From contig NC_133970.1 in assembly GCF_031877795.1 (NCBI RefSeq), positions 48,862,828 to 48,926,827 on the forward strand: 64,000 nt of DNA, in the 5' to 3' direction. Each line of letters opens with the position of its first letter. Position 1 is the stretch's first letter. The translations under genes were made by a program, and so were the position numbers. The notes under the pieces are model-generated. The model saw only the letters and a program-made list of their open reading frames with translations, made no database searches and was not told the DNA's origin. Of the stretch, positions 25,045-35,282 are shown piece after piece. This DNA comes from Strix aluco. Lineage: Eukaryota > Chordata > Aves > Strigiformes > Strigidae.

Positions 25045-27423
25045 TTATTTTCCCCCCAAGGTTAAATCTCCTTGAGGCACACACTGAGTAGCCCCATCCT
25101 CCTGCATTACCCACCAAGTACATCCAGGTCCCTGAGCAAAAACAATCCCACGAGTGGGCTTGCCTTTTCCCAAGGGAGGAGCAATCCACACTGCCTTCCC
25201 CAGCCATTGCCCTGTGGGTACTACAGGGACCTTATCTCCTCCCACAGTATGAAGGGGTTTGGTTTGGGCAGGACCAGGACGGTTAACAGATCCTCTGGTG
25301 TTAATTAGCCAAGTGGCTTCTGCTAAATTTATATCCCAGTGCTTCCATCCCCCATTGTCCAATGCTCTCAACATAGTCTTCAACAGTCCATTGGATCTTT
25401 CAATCTTTCCAGACGCTTGTGGGTAATAAGGGATGTGATACACCCACTCAATGCCGTGTTTCTTTGACCAGGAGTTTATGAGATTATTTCGAAAATGGGT
25501 CCCATTGTCTGATTCGATTCTTTCAGGAGTACCATGTCGCCATAAAATTTGCCTTTCAAGACCTAAGATGGTATTTCGGGCAGTGGCATGATTTACAGGG
25601 TACGTCTCAAGCCAACCAGTAGTTGCTTCCACCATGGTGAGTATGTAGCGCTTGCCTTGGCGTCTTCGTGGCAATGGTCCAATATAGTCAATTTGCCAGG
25701 CCTCACCATATCGAAAACTCAGCCATCGCCCTCTGTTCCAGGGAGACTTTACTCGTGTGGCTCGCTTGATTGCAGCACACGTTTCGCATTCACGAGTGAC
25801 CTGGGAGATGGCCTCCATGGTCAGGTCCACCCCTCGATCACGAACCCATCTGTACGTTGCATCTCTCCCGAGATGCCCGGATGTTTCATGGGCCCATCGA
25901 GCTACAAATAGCTCACCCTTGCGCTCCCAGTCCAGGTCCAGCCGAGCTACTTCCATTTTGGCAGCCTTGTCTACTTGCTCATTGTTTTGATGTTCTTCGG
26001 TGGCACGGCTTTTGGGCACGTGAGCATCTACATGACGTGCCTTTAGAGCCACGTTTTCCACTCGGGCAGCGATGTCCTGCCACAATGCAGCAGCCCAGAT
26101 GGGTTTACCTCTGCGCTGCCAATTGGTCTTCTTCCACTCCTGTAGCCACCCCCACAGGGCGTTAGCCACCATCCAGGAGTCAGTGTAGAGATACAGTACT
26201 GGCCACTTTTCTCGTTCAGCAATCTTTAGGGCTAGTTGGATCGCTTTTACTTCTGCAAACTGTCTTGACTCGCCCTCTCCTTCAGTGGCCTCAACGACTT
26301 TTCTTGTGGGGCTCCACACAGCAGCTTTCCACTTCCGATGGTTTCCTACCACACGACAGGATCCATCAGTAAACAGAGCATACCGCCTTTCATCTTCTGG
26401 TAATTCGTTATATGGCGGTGCTTCTTGGGCACGAGCCACCTCCTCAGGCAGTGCTCCAAAATCTCTACCTTCTGGCCAGTCCATGATCTCTTCCAGGATC
26501 CCTGGACGGTTGGGTTTTCCCAGTCGAGCTCGTTGCGTGATTAACGCTACCCATTTACTCCAGGTAGCACTGGTTGCATGGTGTGTAGAAGGGATGTTTC
26601 CTTTGAACATCCAATGTAGTACAGGCACTTGCAGTGCCAAGAGGAGCTGTGCTTCTGTACCAACAACTTCTGAGGCGGCTCGAATCCCCTCATATGCTGC
26701 CAGTATCTCCTTTTCAGTTGGAGTGTTGTGGGCTTCTGATCCTCGATATCCCCGGCTCCAAAATCCTAATGGTCGACCCCGAGTTTCACCTGCTACCTTC
26801 TGCCAGAGGCTCCATGTGAGGCCATGCTCCCCAGTTGATGTGTAAAGTACATTTTGCACATCTGGTCCTGTGTGAACAGGCCCAAGAGCTACCACCCGAG
26901 CTATCTCCTGTTTGATGTGCTCAAAGGCTTGTTGTTGCTCAAGACCCCACTCAAAATTGTTCTTCTTTCGGGTTACTTGATAGAGAGGGCTCACCAGCTG
27001 ACTGTAGCCTGGAATGTGCATCCTCCAAAATCCCACAAGTCCTAAGAAAGCTTGTGTTTCCTTCTTGTTGGTCGGTGGAGACATAGCTGCTATCTTGTTG
27101 ACAACCTCCATAGGCACATGGCGGCATCCATCTTGCCATTTTATTCCCAAGAACTGAATCTCCTGTGCTGGTCCCTTGACCTTGCTTTTCTTTATGGCAA
27201 ACCCAGCTCTCAGAAGAATCTCAATTACTCTTTGTCCTTTCTTGAACACTTCTTCTGCCTCGTTGCCCCACACAATGATGTCATCGATGTTCTGCAGATG
27301 TTCAGGGGCATCACCCTTTTCCAGTGCAGTTTGAATTAGTCCATGACAAATAGTGGGGCTGTGCTTCCACCCCTGGGGCAGTCGATTCCAGGTATACTGG
27401 ACACCCCTCCACGTGAAAGAAAA
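25045..27423 (-). CDS. pol: ERV-A pol, C-terminal part: RT, RNase H, integrase
   Basis: The frame is open from just after an internal amber codon to its stop at 25045; the longest ATG-started part is 742 residues from 27273. RT motif C reads NIDDIIVWG just before that ATG, so the residue preceding the aspartate pair region is Asn where the family usually has Tyr. Numbering from the 742-residue start, RNase H follows with FTDGSC (Asp303), Glu341, TDS (Asp365) and Asp435. Integrase has an HHCC zinc site (His462, His467, Cys496, Cys499) and an intact catalytic triad: Asp529 in WQIDYIGPLP, Asp589 in ESDNGTHF, and Glu625 in GKIERSNG. No dUTPase domain is visible. The frame matches the upstream gag and protease-RT segments and is split from them only by stop codons. 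It would normally be made as part of a Gag-Pol polyprotein. Confidence 0.9.
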   Translation of the reverse strand, partial: FSFTWRGVQYTWNRLPQGWKHSPTICHGLIQTALEKGDAPEHLQNIDDIIVWGNEAEEVFKKGQRVIEILLRAGFAIKKSKVKGPAQEIQFLGIKWQDGCRHVPMEVVNKIAAMSPPTNKKETQAFLGLVGFWRMHIPGYSQLVSPLYQVTRKKNNFEWGLEQQQAFEHIKQEIARVVALGPVHTGPDVQNVLYTSTGEHGLTWSLWQKVAGETRGRPLGFWSRGYRGSEAHNTPTEKEILAAYEGIRAASEVVGTEAQLLLALQVPVLHWMFKGNIPSTHHATSATWSKWVALITQRARLGKPNRPGILEEIMDWPEGRDFGALPEEVARAQEAPPYNELPEDERRYALFTDGSCRVVGNHRKWKAAVWSPTRKVVEATEGEGESRQFAEVKAIQLALKIAEREKWPVLYLYTDSWMVANALWGWLQEWKKTNWQRRGKPIWAAALWQDIAARVENVALKARHVDAHVPKSRATEEHQNNEQVDKAAKMEVARLDLDWERKGELFVARWAHETSGHLGRDATYRWVRDRGVDLTMEAISQVTRECETCAAIKRATRVKSPWNRGRWLSFRYGEAWQIDYIGPLPRRRQGKRYILTMVEATTGWLETYPVNHATARNTILGLERQILWRHGTPERIESDNGTHFRNNLINSWSKKHGIEWVYHIPYYPQASGKIERSNGLLKTMLRALDNGGWKHWDINLAEATWLINTRGSVNRPGPAQTKPLHTVGGDKVPVVPTGQWLGKAVWIAPPLGKGKPTRGIVFAQGPGCTWWVMQEDGATQCVPQGDLTLGGK

Positions 27424-28224
27424 CTATGGCCTGCACTCTGCTGCCAAAGGAATTGAAAAGAATGCATTGGCAATGTTGATTGTGGCGTACCACTTGGCTG
27501 CCTTTGACTCCAGTTCATATTGGAGCTCTAACATATCTGGTACAGCAGCACTCAGTGGTGGCATCACTTCGTTCAGGCCACGATAGTCTACTGTCAACCT
27601 CCACCCTCCGTCAGACTTTGGCACTGGCCATATTGGGCTATTAAAAGGCGAATGTGTCTTACTGATGACACCTTGGCTCTCCAGTTGACGGATCAGTTCT
27701 TGGATGGGAGCCAGAGAGTCTCGGTTCGTGCGATACTGCCGTCGGTGCACGGTCCTCGTAGCAATTGGCACCTGTTGTTCTTCAACTCGCAACAGTCCTA
27801 CAACAAAAGGATCTCCTGAGAGGCCAGGCAGATTAGACAACTGTTTGACCTTCTCTGTGTTCACACTGGCCACACCAAAAGCCCATCGGTATCCTTTTGG
27901 GTCTTTGAAGTACCCCCTCTTGAGGTAGTCAATGCCCAAGATACAAGGGGCTTCTGGGCCAGTTACAATGGGATGTTTTTCCCACTTGTCCCCGGTCAAG
28001 CTAACCTTGGCCTCCAGTACTGACAGTTCTTGACATCCCCGTGTCACTCCTGAGATCCAGATAGGTTCTGCCCCTCTATAACTTGATGGCATTAATGTAC
28101 ACTGTGCCCCGGTGTCGATTAAAGCCTGGTACTTCTGTGGATTTGATGTGCCAGGCCATCGAATCCACACTGTCCAATACACCCGATCATCCCTTTCCTC
28201 CTCCTGGCTGGAGGCAGGGGCCCT
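27424..28224 (-). pseudogene. pol: ERV-A pol, N-terminal part: protease and RT fingers/palm, ended by amber stop
   Basis: Open from just after the gag stop to a TAG at 27424-27426; ATG-started from 28182 it is 252 residues. The aspartic protease motif LIDTGAQC is at residues 21-28. The RT begins around residue 130, with IWPVPKSDGGWRLTVDYRGLN and then INIANAFFSIPL. In that last block, RT motif A, the position of the first catalytic aspartate is Asn. The frame stops three residues later than CR, within RT. The reading frame continues without shift into the rest of pol. The polymerase is therefore expected to be non-functional: a missing catalytic residue plus premature termination. Confidence 0.88.
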
Positions 28225-28227
28225 CTA
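28225..28227 (-). promoter_or_regulatory. Gag-pol junction stop codon (possible readthrough site)
   Basis: The gag TAG is followed, with no frame change, by an open stretch leading through 14 codons to the first pol ATG and the protease. A same-frame stop is the layout of retroviruses that make Gag-Pol by stop-codon suppression rather than frameshifting. Suppression itself is inferred. Confidence 0.5.
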
Positions 28228-29814
28228 TTCCTGTTCTTGGTCGGAGCATTCACTGTCTGACCCTTGCCGTGCCAGGCCGGAGATTCTTTCATCAGGGCCA
28301 AGGGAGGTGATCTCAGTCTTCCTGTATCTGGGAGATTGCTGATTACTTTCTTGCGGTTCCACACCAGCTACATTAACAACCTTCTTGGATGTCTTCTTCT
28401 TGGCAGGGGTCTTTCCTCGCAATTCATGTACACGAGCTTCCAACTTGAAGGTGGGTTGACCATCCCACTTCCTCATGTCCTCCCCCTGGTCACGCAGGAA
28501 GAACCAAAGTTTGCCACGTGTCATGCGCCTGGGTTTCCCTTTCCCTCTGACTGGGGTGGAAGAGAACTGATTTCTTGGGGTGCTCCTGACATCCAGGGAG
28601 CTCGCCCGTAGAGATGAGGAGGTACCAAGACTCTCTTCAAAGTTCTGAAGCCAGGAAGAGACTGCCTCCACAGTTGGTGTACATCTTAGTCCTTCTCCCA
28701 CATCCATTTCTGGATAGTACATCGCAGCCAAGCCCGCAGAATACAAGGATGGCGCACCTTTAATCACCTTCCTCCACATGGCCCGTGTGCACAGGACATC
28801 CTCTGGATTTTTAGGGGCTTCATCACTATCTGGATCACCATAGATGACTTCCAGCACTGCTAGTTCTCTCAGGTACTGGACACCTTCATCCGCAGTAGCC
28901 CACTTCCCTGGGGAGTTGTCCGTAAGATCTTCCTTGAAAGGATATCTTGCTTTAACACTTGAAAGGAGCCGTCTCCACAGACTGCAAATTCCTGTTTCTT
29001 TTCCAATTCCCCTTTCAATTCCTCGATCTCTAGCAAGGGAACCCAGCTGTTGGGCTTCCTTACCTTCCAGCTGCTGAGCATCAGCCCCATTATCCCAGCA
29101 TCGAAGCAGCCAGGCAGCAATCCGCTCACCCGGCTGGCGGCGATAGTCTTTCCGCAGATCTCGCAGTTCTGATGATGTCAGGGACCGGGTAGTTTCTGCC
29201 TCCTGTTTGAGCTCTGTTATTCCCTCTTCTGACCCCTTTGCTGAAGGACCCGCTTCTTTCTCCTCTTTCTCATCCCTTATTAATCGAGGGTATGGCCCTG
29301 TTGTTCTCCTTGTCCACTGTTTCTTTTTTACTACTGGGGCAATCTCTGCTGTTGTTGTTTTTGTTTGAGTTCCCATCTCCACCACAGTCCTTTGAGAGCA
29401 CTGAACTGCAGCTCGATAAGCACAGGCCAGGCCCCAGTACAGCGCTGGGAGTTGCTGATGTTCACTGGGATAGACAAGGCACCCTTCTATCAGGTGTTGT
29501 GTCAATTTTGCGGGGTTGCTTGCCTGTTCAGGGGTAAGATCCCAGGCTACAGGAGGTGATAACCGTCCTGGGAATCTGCCCAAATCCTTCCACTCCCCCT
29601 GCCACCCAGGGACAGGCCGCCTCAGGGCACATTTTGGTATTGTCTCACCCAAAATTTGCCTTCTCTTACACCAAAAACCTACCGAGCTCCACACAGCCCA
29701 CAATAGGCGAATAGCATTAATGAACAGTATCAAAGAGCTAACGTAAGGATTAATAAGTACTTCGGGAGCCTGCAGAATAAAACCACTCATGATGTTCCCA
29801 ATTTCTTCCAGCAT
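28225..29814 (-). CDS. gag: ERV-A gag polyprotein
   Basis: An uninterrupted 529-residue frame beginning about 145 bases after the primer site, where gag is expected. The N-terminal ~50 residues contain a hydrophobic stretch (roughly residues 18-48, VLINPYVSSLILFINAIRLL and onward). The middle is charged and helical (EKEEKEAGPSAKGSEEGITE and a following DLRKDYRRQPGERIAAWLLR segment that resembles a capsid region). The C-terminus is lysine-rich (KTPAKKKTSKK) and then acidic (SDSECSDQEQE). I see no CCHC zinc knuckle, a trait shared with foamy viruses. It ends in TAG in the same frame as pol. Assignment as gag rests on position and domain style rather than on a catalytic signature. Confidence 0.82.
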   Translation of the reverse strand: MLEEIGNIMSGFILQAPEVLINPYVSSLILFINAIRLLWAVWSSVGFWCKRRQILGETIPKCALRRPVPGWQGEWKDLGRFPGRLSPPVAWDLTPEQASNPAKLTQHLIEGCLVYPSEHQQLPALYWGLACAYRAAVQCSQRTVVEMGTQTKTTTAEIAPVVKKKQWTRRTTGPYPRLIRDEKEEKEAGPSAKGSEEGITELKQEAETTRSLTSSELRDLRKDYRRQPGERIAAWLLRCWDNGADAQQLEGKEAQQLGSLARDRGIERGIGKETGICSLWRRLLSSVKARYPFKEDLTDNSPGKWATADEGVQYLRELAVLEVIYGDPDSDEAPKNPEDVLCTRAMWRKVIKGAPSLYSAGLAAMYYPEMDVGEGLRCTPTVEAVSSWLQNFEESLGTSSSLRASSLDVRSTPRNQFSSTPVRGKGKPRRMTRGKLWFFLRDQGEDMRKWDGQPTFKLEARVHELRGKTPAKKKTSKKVVNVAGVEPQESNQQSPRYRKTEITSLGPDERISGLARQGSDSECSDQEQE

Positions 29815-29937
29815 GTTCCCGAGCTTAGCAAAATAAAGATAAGCAGCGCAATCAACAAACCCGTGACCAGCACAAGAGCTTGTCTCTTACTAACTGCTAT
29901 AGCTATAGCACAATTAATATAAAACTGCCGTTGTCCC

Positions 29938-29955
29938 ACCCCACGTTGGGCGCCA
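29938..29955 (-). other. ERV-A primer-binding site, tRNA-Lys type
   Basis: The minus strand reads TGGCGCCCAACGTGGGGT a few bases inside the 5' LTR. It matches the primer site used by retroviruses that prime with tRNA-Lys1,2 except for the last base. Confidence 0.85.
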
Positions 29956-29961
29956 AAAAAC

Positions 29962-30560
29962 TGTGGTGGTTTGACCTTGGCTAAATGCCAGGTACCCACC
30001 AAGTCGCTCTATCACTTCCCCCCCTTCCCCTTTTTTTTCTCAACAGGGCAAAGAGGGGAAAGAAAATAAGATAGGAAAAAGAAAACAACCCTTGTGGGTA
30101 AAACAAAAGCAGTTTTAGTGTAAGCAAAGCGAAGCAAAGGTCCGCGCGCGGAAGCAAAAAAAAGCAAACAGATTTATTCTCTACTTCCCATGAACAGGCG
30201 ATGTCGGGCCTTCTCAGGAAGCAGGGCTCCCATACGCGGAGGGGTTGCCTCGGAGGACCAAGGGTGACCCCCCCCCTTCCTCCTTTCTCCCAGCTTTATA
30301 CTGAGCAGCCGTCAGATGGTCTGGAATATCCCTTTGGTCAGTTGGGGTCAGCTGTCCTGGTTGTGTCCCAAGATCTTGCCCACCCCGTCCCACTGTGGGG
30401 GGGAAATGTCGGAAAGAGCCTTGGTGCTGTGTAAGCACCACTCAGCAGTAGCCACACCACCAGGGTGCTATCAACACCCTGCCAGCTCCCAACATAAACC
30501 ACAGCACCATGGGGGCTGCTACAGGGGAAAACCAATTCTGGCTCAGCCACACCCAGTACA
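29962..30560 (-). repeat. ERV-A 5' LTR
   Basis: A 599-bp LTR. On the minus strand it begins TGTACTGGGTGTGG and ends AAACCACCACA. Its first five bases were duplicated (GTACA on the plus strand) when LTR-B inserted at this edge. Confidence 0.92.
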
Positions 30561-31395
30561 TGTTTTTCTGATTAAGGATACCAATTAAACTCGGACACCA
30601 GAGTGAAAAGAGTAGGCGTACTTTACTAGTGATAACCAAGTAATGTAACAGCGTAATACAGAGAACATGCAGTAAGAAGCAGCAGAACAGTGCACTTAAA
30701 GCAACAGACAGAGTAATGCATCAAATCATTACTACACGAGAGAGAGAGAGAATAGTAATTAAGAGAAATACATCACCACTTGCATATATTATCATCATCA
30801 TCCAGACCCGCAGGCGCTGGGCAGCCCCGGTTACAGCGAGGATTTGCAGAGCCTGTCCCTGCAAGTGGGAAATCCTACGCGGTGCGTCCACCCGTAGGTG
30901 AGGCTTCCAAAGTCGCTGTGAGCGGGTCCAGCCTTATACACCAAAAATCAGCGAGCCAGAATAGCTGGCACCTTTGTTTTGAGTGGAAACATCTGGTTTC
31001 ATTCTCCTGTTGGATTCCACCCAAAGCCTGGCCAGGGCTCGGGGGGGAACCAAGGGAGTTTCTAACAAGGCCAAATACTTGGGTTCTCAGCCTTGAACAA
31101 GGCTGCGAAAGGAAAGTCGGATACATTCTCTCCCCTCTACTGATTATATTTTGTCTTTCACTAGCGAGTTTACATATTTTACTAATGACTCCATGCTAAG
31201 TTAGCAGCTTCAGCTTGGGGCCTGTTGTTCAGGCTGCAGTATTTCAATGCTTTAGCACTTTTTACACCAGCATAAGTGGGTTGTTATAACTTAGTACAAT
31301 ACCCACTAGCACAATGGTTATCAGTTATAAAATATACAGGATTCATCTATAGGTCAACTCTGGCTTGGGCCTGTTGTCCAAGCCTTAGCACTTCA
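30561..31395 (-). mobile_element. Solo LTR, family B, copy in ERV-A (LTR-B1)
   Basis: An 835-bp LTR on the minus strand. It begins TGAAGTGCTAAGGC and ends TCAGAAAAACA, and is homologous along its length to the plus-strand LTR at 58,214-59,066. Perfect 5-bp duplications GTACA lie at 30556-30560 and 31396-31400; the left copy is the outermost five bases of ERV-A. It inserted after ERV-A and lost its body by LTR-LTR recombination. Confidence 0.9.
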
Positions 31396-31400
31396 GTACA

Positions 31401-31405
31401 CAAAC
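31401..31405. repeat. Right target-site duplication of ERV-A (CAAAC)
   Basis: It follows the GTACA duplication of LTR-B1 and matches the CAAAC at 24167-24171. Host sequence resumes here. Confidence 0.85.
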
Positions 31406-34400
31406 TAAATACAAGTGGGACATGATTGTTCTTATTATAATAAAATTATTTTAATCAATTAAACCACTGTAGGGACAACAGTTGCTAACATGAATGTACA
31501 GGGATGAATCAGCAATAAAACTATAAGCTTTAAAAACAGTGTTGCTAGTGAGTCCACAATTTGTTTATCCACTGTTAAGAATTTATTTCCCAGGATTATT
31601 TTTTAAATATGACTTGTAGGTCCCCTGTGAAGATCTGGACTATGCAAGAGACAGAATATTTTCTTTATGACAAAACCATTCTCCTATCCTTTTCTGTGTT
31701 TTGTCCTTGATCTGTGTGAGTTCATGAATAATGGTTGATTAGTTTCATGCACACAATTCTCATGAGGGTATGTGATATGTTTAGTGCAATATATATTTTT
31801 AAAAGTGTATGAACAAGATCCATGGAAATTAAAAGTTCTTTGGGGCACTTACATCAATAAATACATTAGTATTCATGAATTTTGCATTTGCTGTGCAAGC
31901 AAGCTTTGTTTCTCGTGGGTGTTTGTTAGTACAAGGGAAATTTGGTTTTGGATTGTGAGTTTAATACTGGAAGCATTGTTTGAAAAGAGAGGTGGAAAAG
32001 GGCTTGGGGAAGAACTCTTCAAGGATGTGTTTTAAGTGGATGCTGTAATTATTTAACAATTTTCTGTATACATACCAGCATTGAATAGTATGTAATAGGA
32101 ATATACTGTCAGTGAGGGTTTCCCTTCTGTGTTAGATTCATAGATGATGTTCAGGTGACTAATTCAAATACACAGCCTGATTCTTGCAGGGCAGTTCTAG
32201 AGACTTTTTTTCTAGTGTGTTTTGCATGGTAGCTGATTTTGTGAAGAGTGTGTTGATTTGTGGTTTCCTATACAGGGTAACTTGTATTGTCAGTTTTTGT
32301 CATCCATGTTATCTAGAAAGGTGATGTTCCTATTATAGTATGGGCAGTAAATACTGAATTAGCAATGCAAATCAGTGAAGTTCAGGTGATAAATATGTGT
32401 ATCTTTTAGATACAGAGTAGGTTTGGTGGCACAGTTTCTCAAACACTTTCCCATGAGTAGTTCATGAACAGGCTGGCATACTGGTATGAGGGAGAAATTT
32501 TAAAACATTTGCAAACATTGGTTGCCCCATCCTACTGATTTGCACAATTCTTTATGAGTAGCAGCCACCTCCATCTGAAAACCACTGATTTAGGTGTATC
32601 AGCATTTTATTAAAGGAGAGAAACAACTGTACTCTTTTTCAGTTCTTTCTCTACCTTCAACAAAAAACATCTTGAATTAATCCACTGTACAACCAAGAGG
32701 CCTTTGGGAGAGAAATCCTCAAAGATGTGAATATACATAAATTACTTTTTAAGACATTGACATGTGGAATGACACTGGCCTTGTCAGGCTGTTCAGCATT
32801 TTAAATCTGCATAAACATTTTGTCATGCTAACTCTGAAGAAATAGGGAATTGCCAGGGTATGGTTGCGTTCTTTTCCATGACATCTATATTTATTATATG
32901 AGCTAATTTGCCTGCAGTTCAGCTGTGTATTTATGTTTCAATACAACTATTAATAAACAGAGTTCTGTATATATATACACATCAATCTGCTAAAGCCTAA
33001 ATCTGAAATATGATATGATACATATATGTATATAAAATTATATATGACACTGTGGCATATATATATGCACAAATATTTAAGTGATGAGTATTCATCCCTA
33101 TAGTGTAAAACTCCTATAGCATAAGTTTAATTACTCTTTAATTTTAAGGCAAATGATTGTCAATAAAAATATATGGACATGAAAGCTATGTGAATCACAT
33201 GTAACTTTGAAAAAAAATGATGTCCCAGAAAGTTAGGTAATTTAACATGCATGCTGCTGCCACAGAGATTTAAAATATAAGGATCTGCTTTTTCAAATGC
33301 AGAGGTATTTTTTTTCCACAAGAGTAAGTTTGTTACTTTCATTGGGGTTGTTAATAGAAATAGAGTTGTACACCTGATCTGTGACCTAAGGGCTTCTTTA
33401 CACAGAGTAAGAAAAGTACACTAAATCTACATATGTTGAAACACCTTAATTTCATGTGATACAGTTTTAGTATGTAGTAGCTGTTGAGATAATGTAAAGC
33501 CTATATACCTATTTGAAGATTATGAGACTGTTGCAGATGAAAGTATTAACATGGTAATGGTTTAGCAGCAAATCAAGATTTATTAATGACTAGCAGCACT
33601 TGATCATTAACCAATTTAAATATTTACAAAATAATTCAGTAAGATATGTTATAATTAAAATAGCGACTTAACTACAGATTTGAAGATGACAAGATTCACA
33701 CTAACTTACTTTACAGTACCTTAAATCTATACATATATGCATGCGCATTCACAAACCCAAGCTGTACAAACACACAGACAGACAAAAGTATTTGGATCCA
33801 GTGGAATAAGTATGTCCCCACGCTCGTGAAAATAACTGTGTATACCCCAACACATTGGTAGGTAGAGAGGTAGGTGCAAGAGAAGCTAGCCTACAGTTAA
33901 AATTTCCCTCGAGTTCAGAGTAAATACTCACAATGCATCGGCATTCCTCGATGGGCGATAACTGAGACTCAAGCAGGTTGACTTCTCCCTGGGCTCCTGT
34001 CAACGGTTATAACTGTTCCCAAGTGATAGGGAGGGCAGAGCCGGGCTCCTCAAAGGGAGCCTTGATGCTGTTTACTGCCATTAGCAGTACTTACCTCCCC
34101 ATGCTGGTATGTGGCCCAGGAAGGGGGGAGAAATTGCACCGCCACAGAGACACATGTAATGTTTTACTAAGCTACTGCCTTCCTGCCCTTCCCAAGCTGA
34201 GAATATCTTGGAGGGGTTAGGAAGGGAAGAAAACCCCTATTTGCCACTGAATTCCACTTCCTCATTGTTACTGTAAATTCAGTCTCAAAAGAACCCCCTA
34301 AGACTTAGTTTGTAGTTTTAGGAGGCAGGTATTCTGTATTGCAGCGCTGGATGCACAGGGGATCATTCCACCTAACACACATGCCAAAAGATAAAGGCAT

Positions 34401-34700
34401 GCTCGTTATATACAATAAAAGAAATGGATATTCACATAATTTCTGAGAAGTACCCACCTATTTCCAGAGTATCTAATGCATATGTTAATACATTGCACAA
34501 GCATACTAGAATTTGGGGAAGGGTCTCTGAGGGGCTTCCATGGGGGTTTTCAGTGGCCTGTGGTGGTCCCTAGTGGCTGTTGAAGAGGTGTCTTAGTGTC
34601 CTTTCCGTGAACTCTGAGTTGTGTTTTTTTTTCATATAAGGTCTTGTCTTGGCTCTTGGCTCATCACTCTCTCTGTAAAGTTTCTCAGGTTCCTTATCTT
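31406..34700. other. Non-coding AT-rich region
   Basis: No supported gene was found. It contains TA/CA-rich simple sequence around 32,970-33,070. Short frames show no recognisable domains. Confidence 0.5.
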
Positions 34701-34717
34701 TGCTTTCCACAGGTGCG

Positions 34718-34739
34718 CCCCCCCCCCCCCCCCCCCCCC
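34718..34739. repeat. C22 homopolymer
   Basis: An uninterrupted run of 22 cytosines follows AGGTGCG. The antisense G22 could form a quadruplex. The exact length is error-prone in sequencing. Confidence 0.9.
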
Positions 34740-34993
34740 GATGTACCCATCGCAGTTGCAAAAATTATGTCCTTGGGCGCATTCTTATCTGAGGCCCCTT
34801 ACAGCAATTGGCATCAACTGCTTGCAGGCATCAGCTAGCAAGCATCATCATTACAACATTGGAGACTCCTGGCACAGTACTGCAAGCTCTTCTCATCTCT
34901 TTGTCCCACAAAAATCAGCTACAGAGCTTCAGAGAACGCTTATGAACCATATGCATCCATGTGACAAACACTCCCCTCATACAGTGCAACATG

Positions 34994-35282
34994 GAAGTGA
35001 TTAGTGACAGAACAAGAGGGAACAGCTTTAAACTGCAACAGGGGAGGTTCAGACTGGACATGAGGGAAAAATCTTTCCCAGAAAGAGTGGTCAGAGAGTG
35101 GAATAGGCTGCCCAGGGAGGGGGTGGAGTCCCCATCCCTGGGTGTGTTTAAGGGCCGTTTGGATGAGCTGTTGGGGGATGTGGTGTAGGGGAGAACTTTG
35201 TAGAGTAGGGCTGAGGGTTGGACTCGATGATCCCAAGGGGCTTTTCCAACCTGAATGATTCTGTGATTCTGTGATTCTATGG
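34994..35282 (+). mobile_element. CR1 LINE, 3' fragment
   Basis: A 5'-truncated CR1 copy that corresponds to the ORF2 C-terminus and 3' UTR. It ends in octamer repeats ATTCTGTG, ATTCTGTG, ATTCTATG at about 35,258-35,281, the diagnostic CR1 3' end. Its sequence includes the conserved block encoding [20 protein letters not shown]. Confidence 0.92.

Larger units (their letters stand above)
24172..30560 (-). mobile_element. ERV-A: nearly complete env-less ERV-L-like provirus
   Basis: A 6.4-kb provirus on the minus strand with the order 5' LTR, tRNA-Lys primer site, gag, pol, polypurine tract, 3' LTR. Flanking 5-bp duplications are CAAAC at 24167-24171 and, beyond a later LTR insertion, at 31401-31405. 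The two LTRs differ by about five substitutions plus several short indels, mostly in homopolymers, so the insertion is young. There is no envelope frame: only about 270 bases lie between the pol stop and the 3' LTR. The 5-bp duplication, lack of env, and pol signatures favour an ERV-L (class III, foamy-virus-related) type. The lysine primer is unusual for that class. Confidence 0.9.

Noticed and set aside
25588..29537. Plus-strand frames of 60-186 codons across ERV-A
   Set aside because: They are shadows of the minus-strand gag and pol frames.
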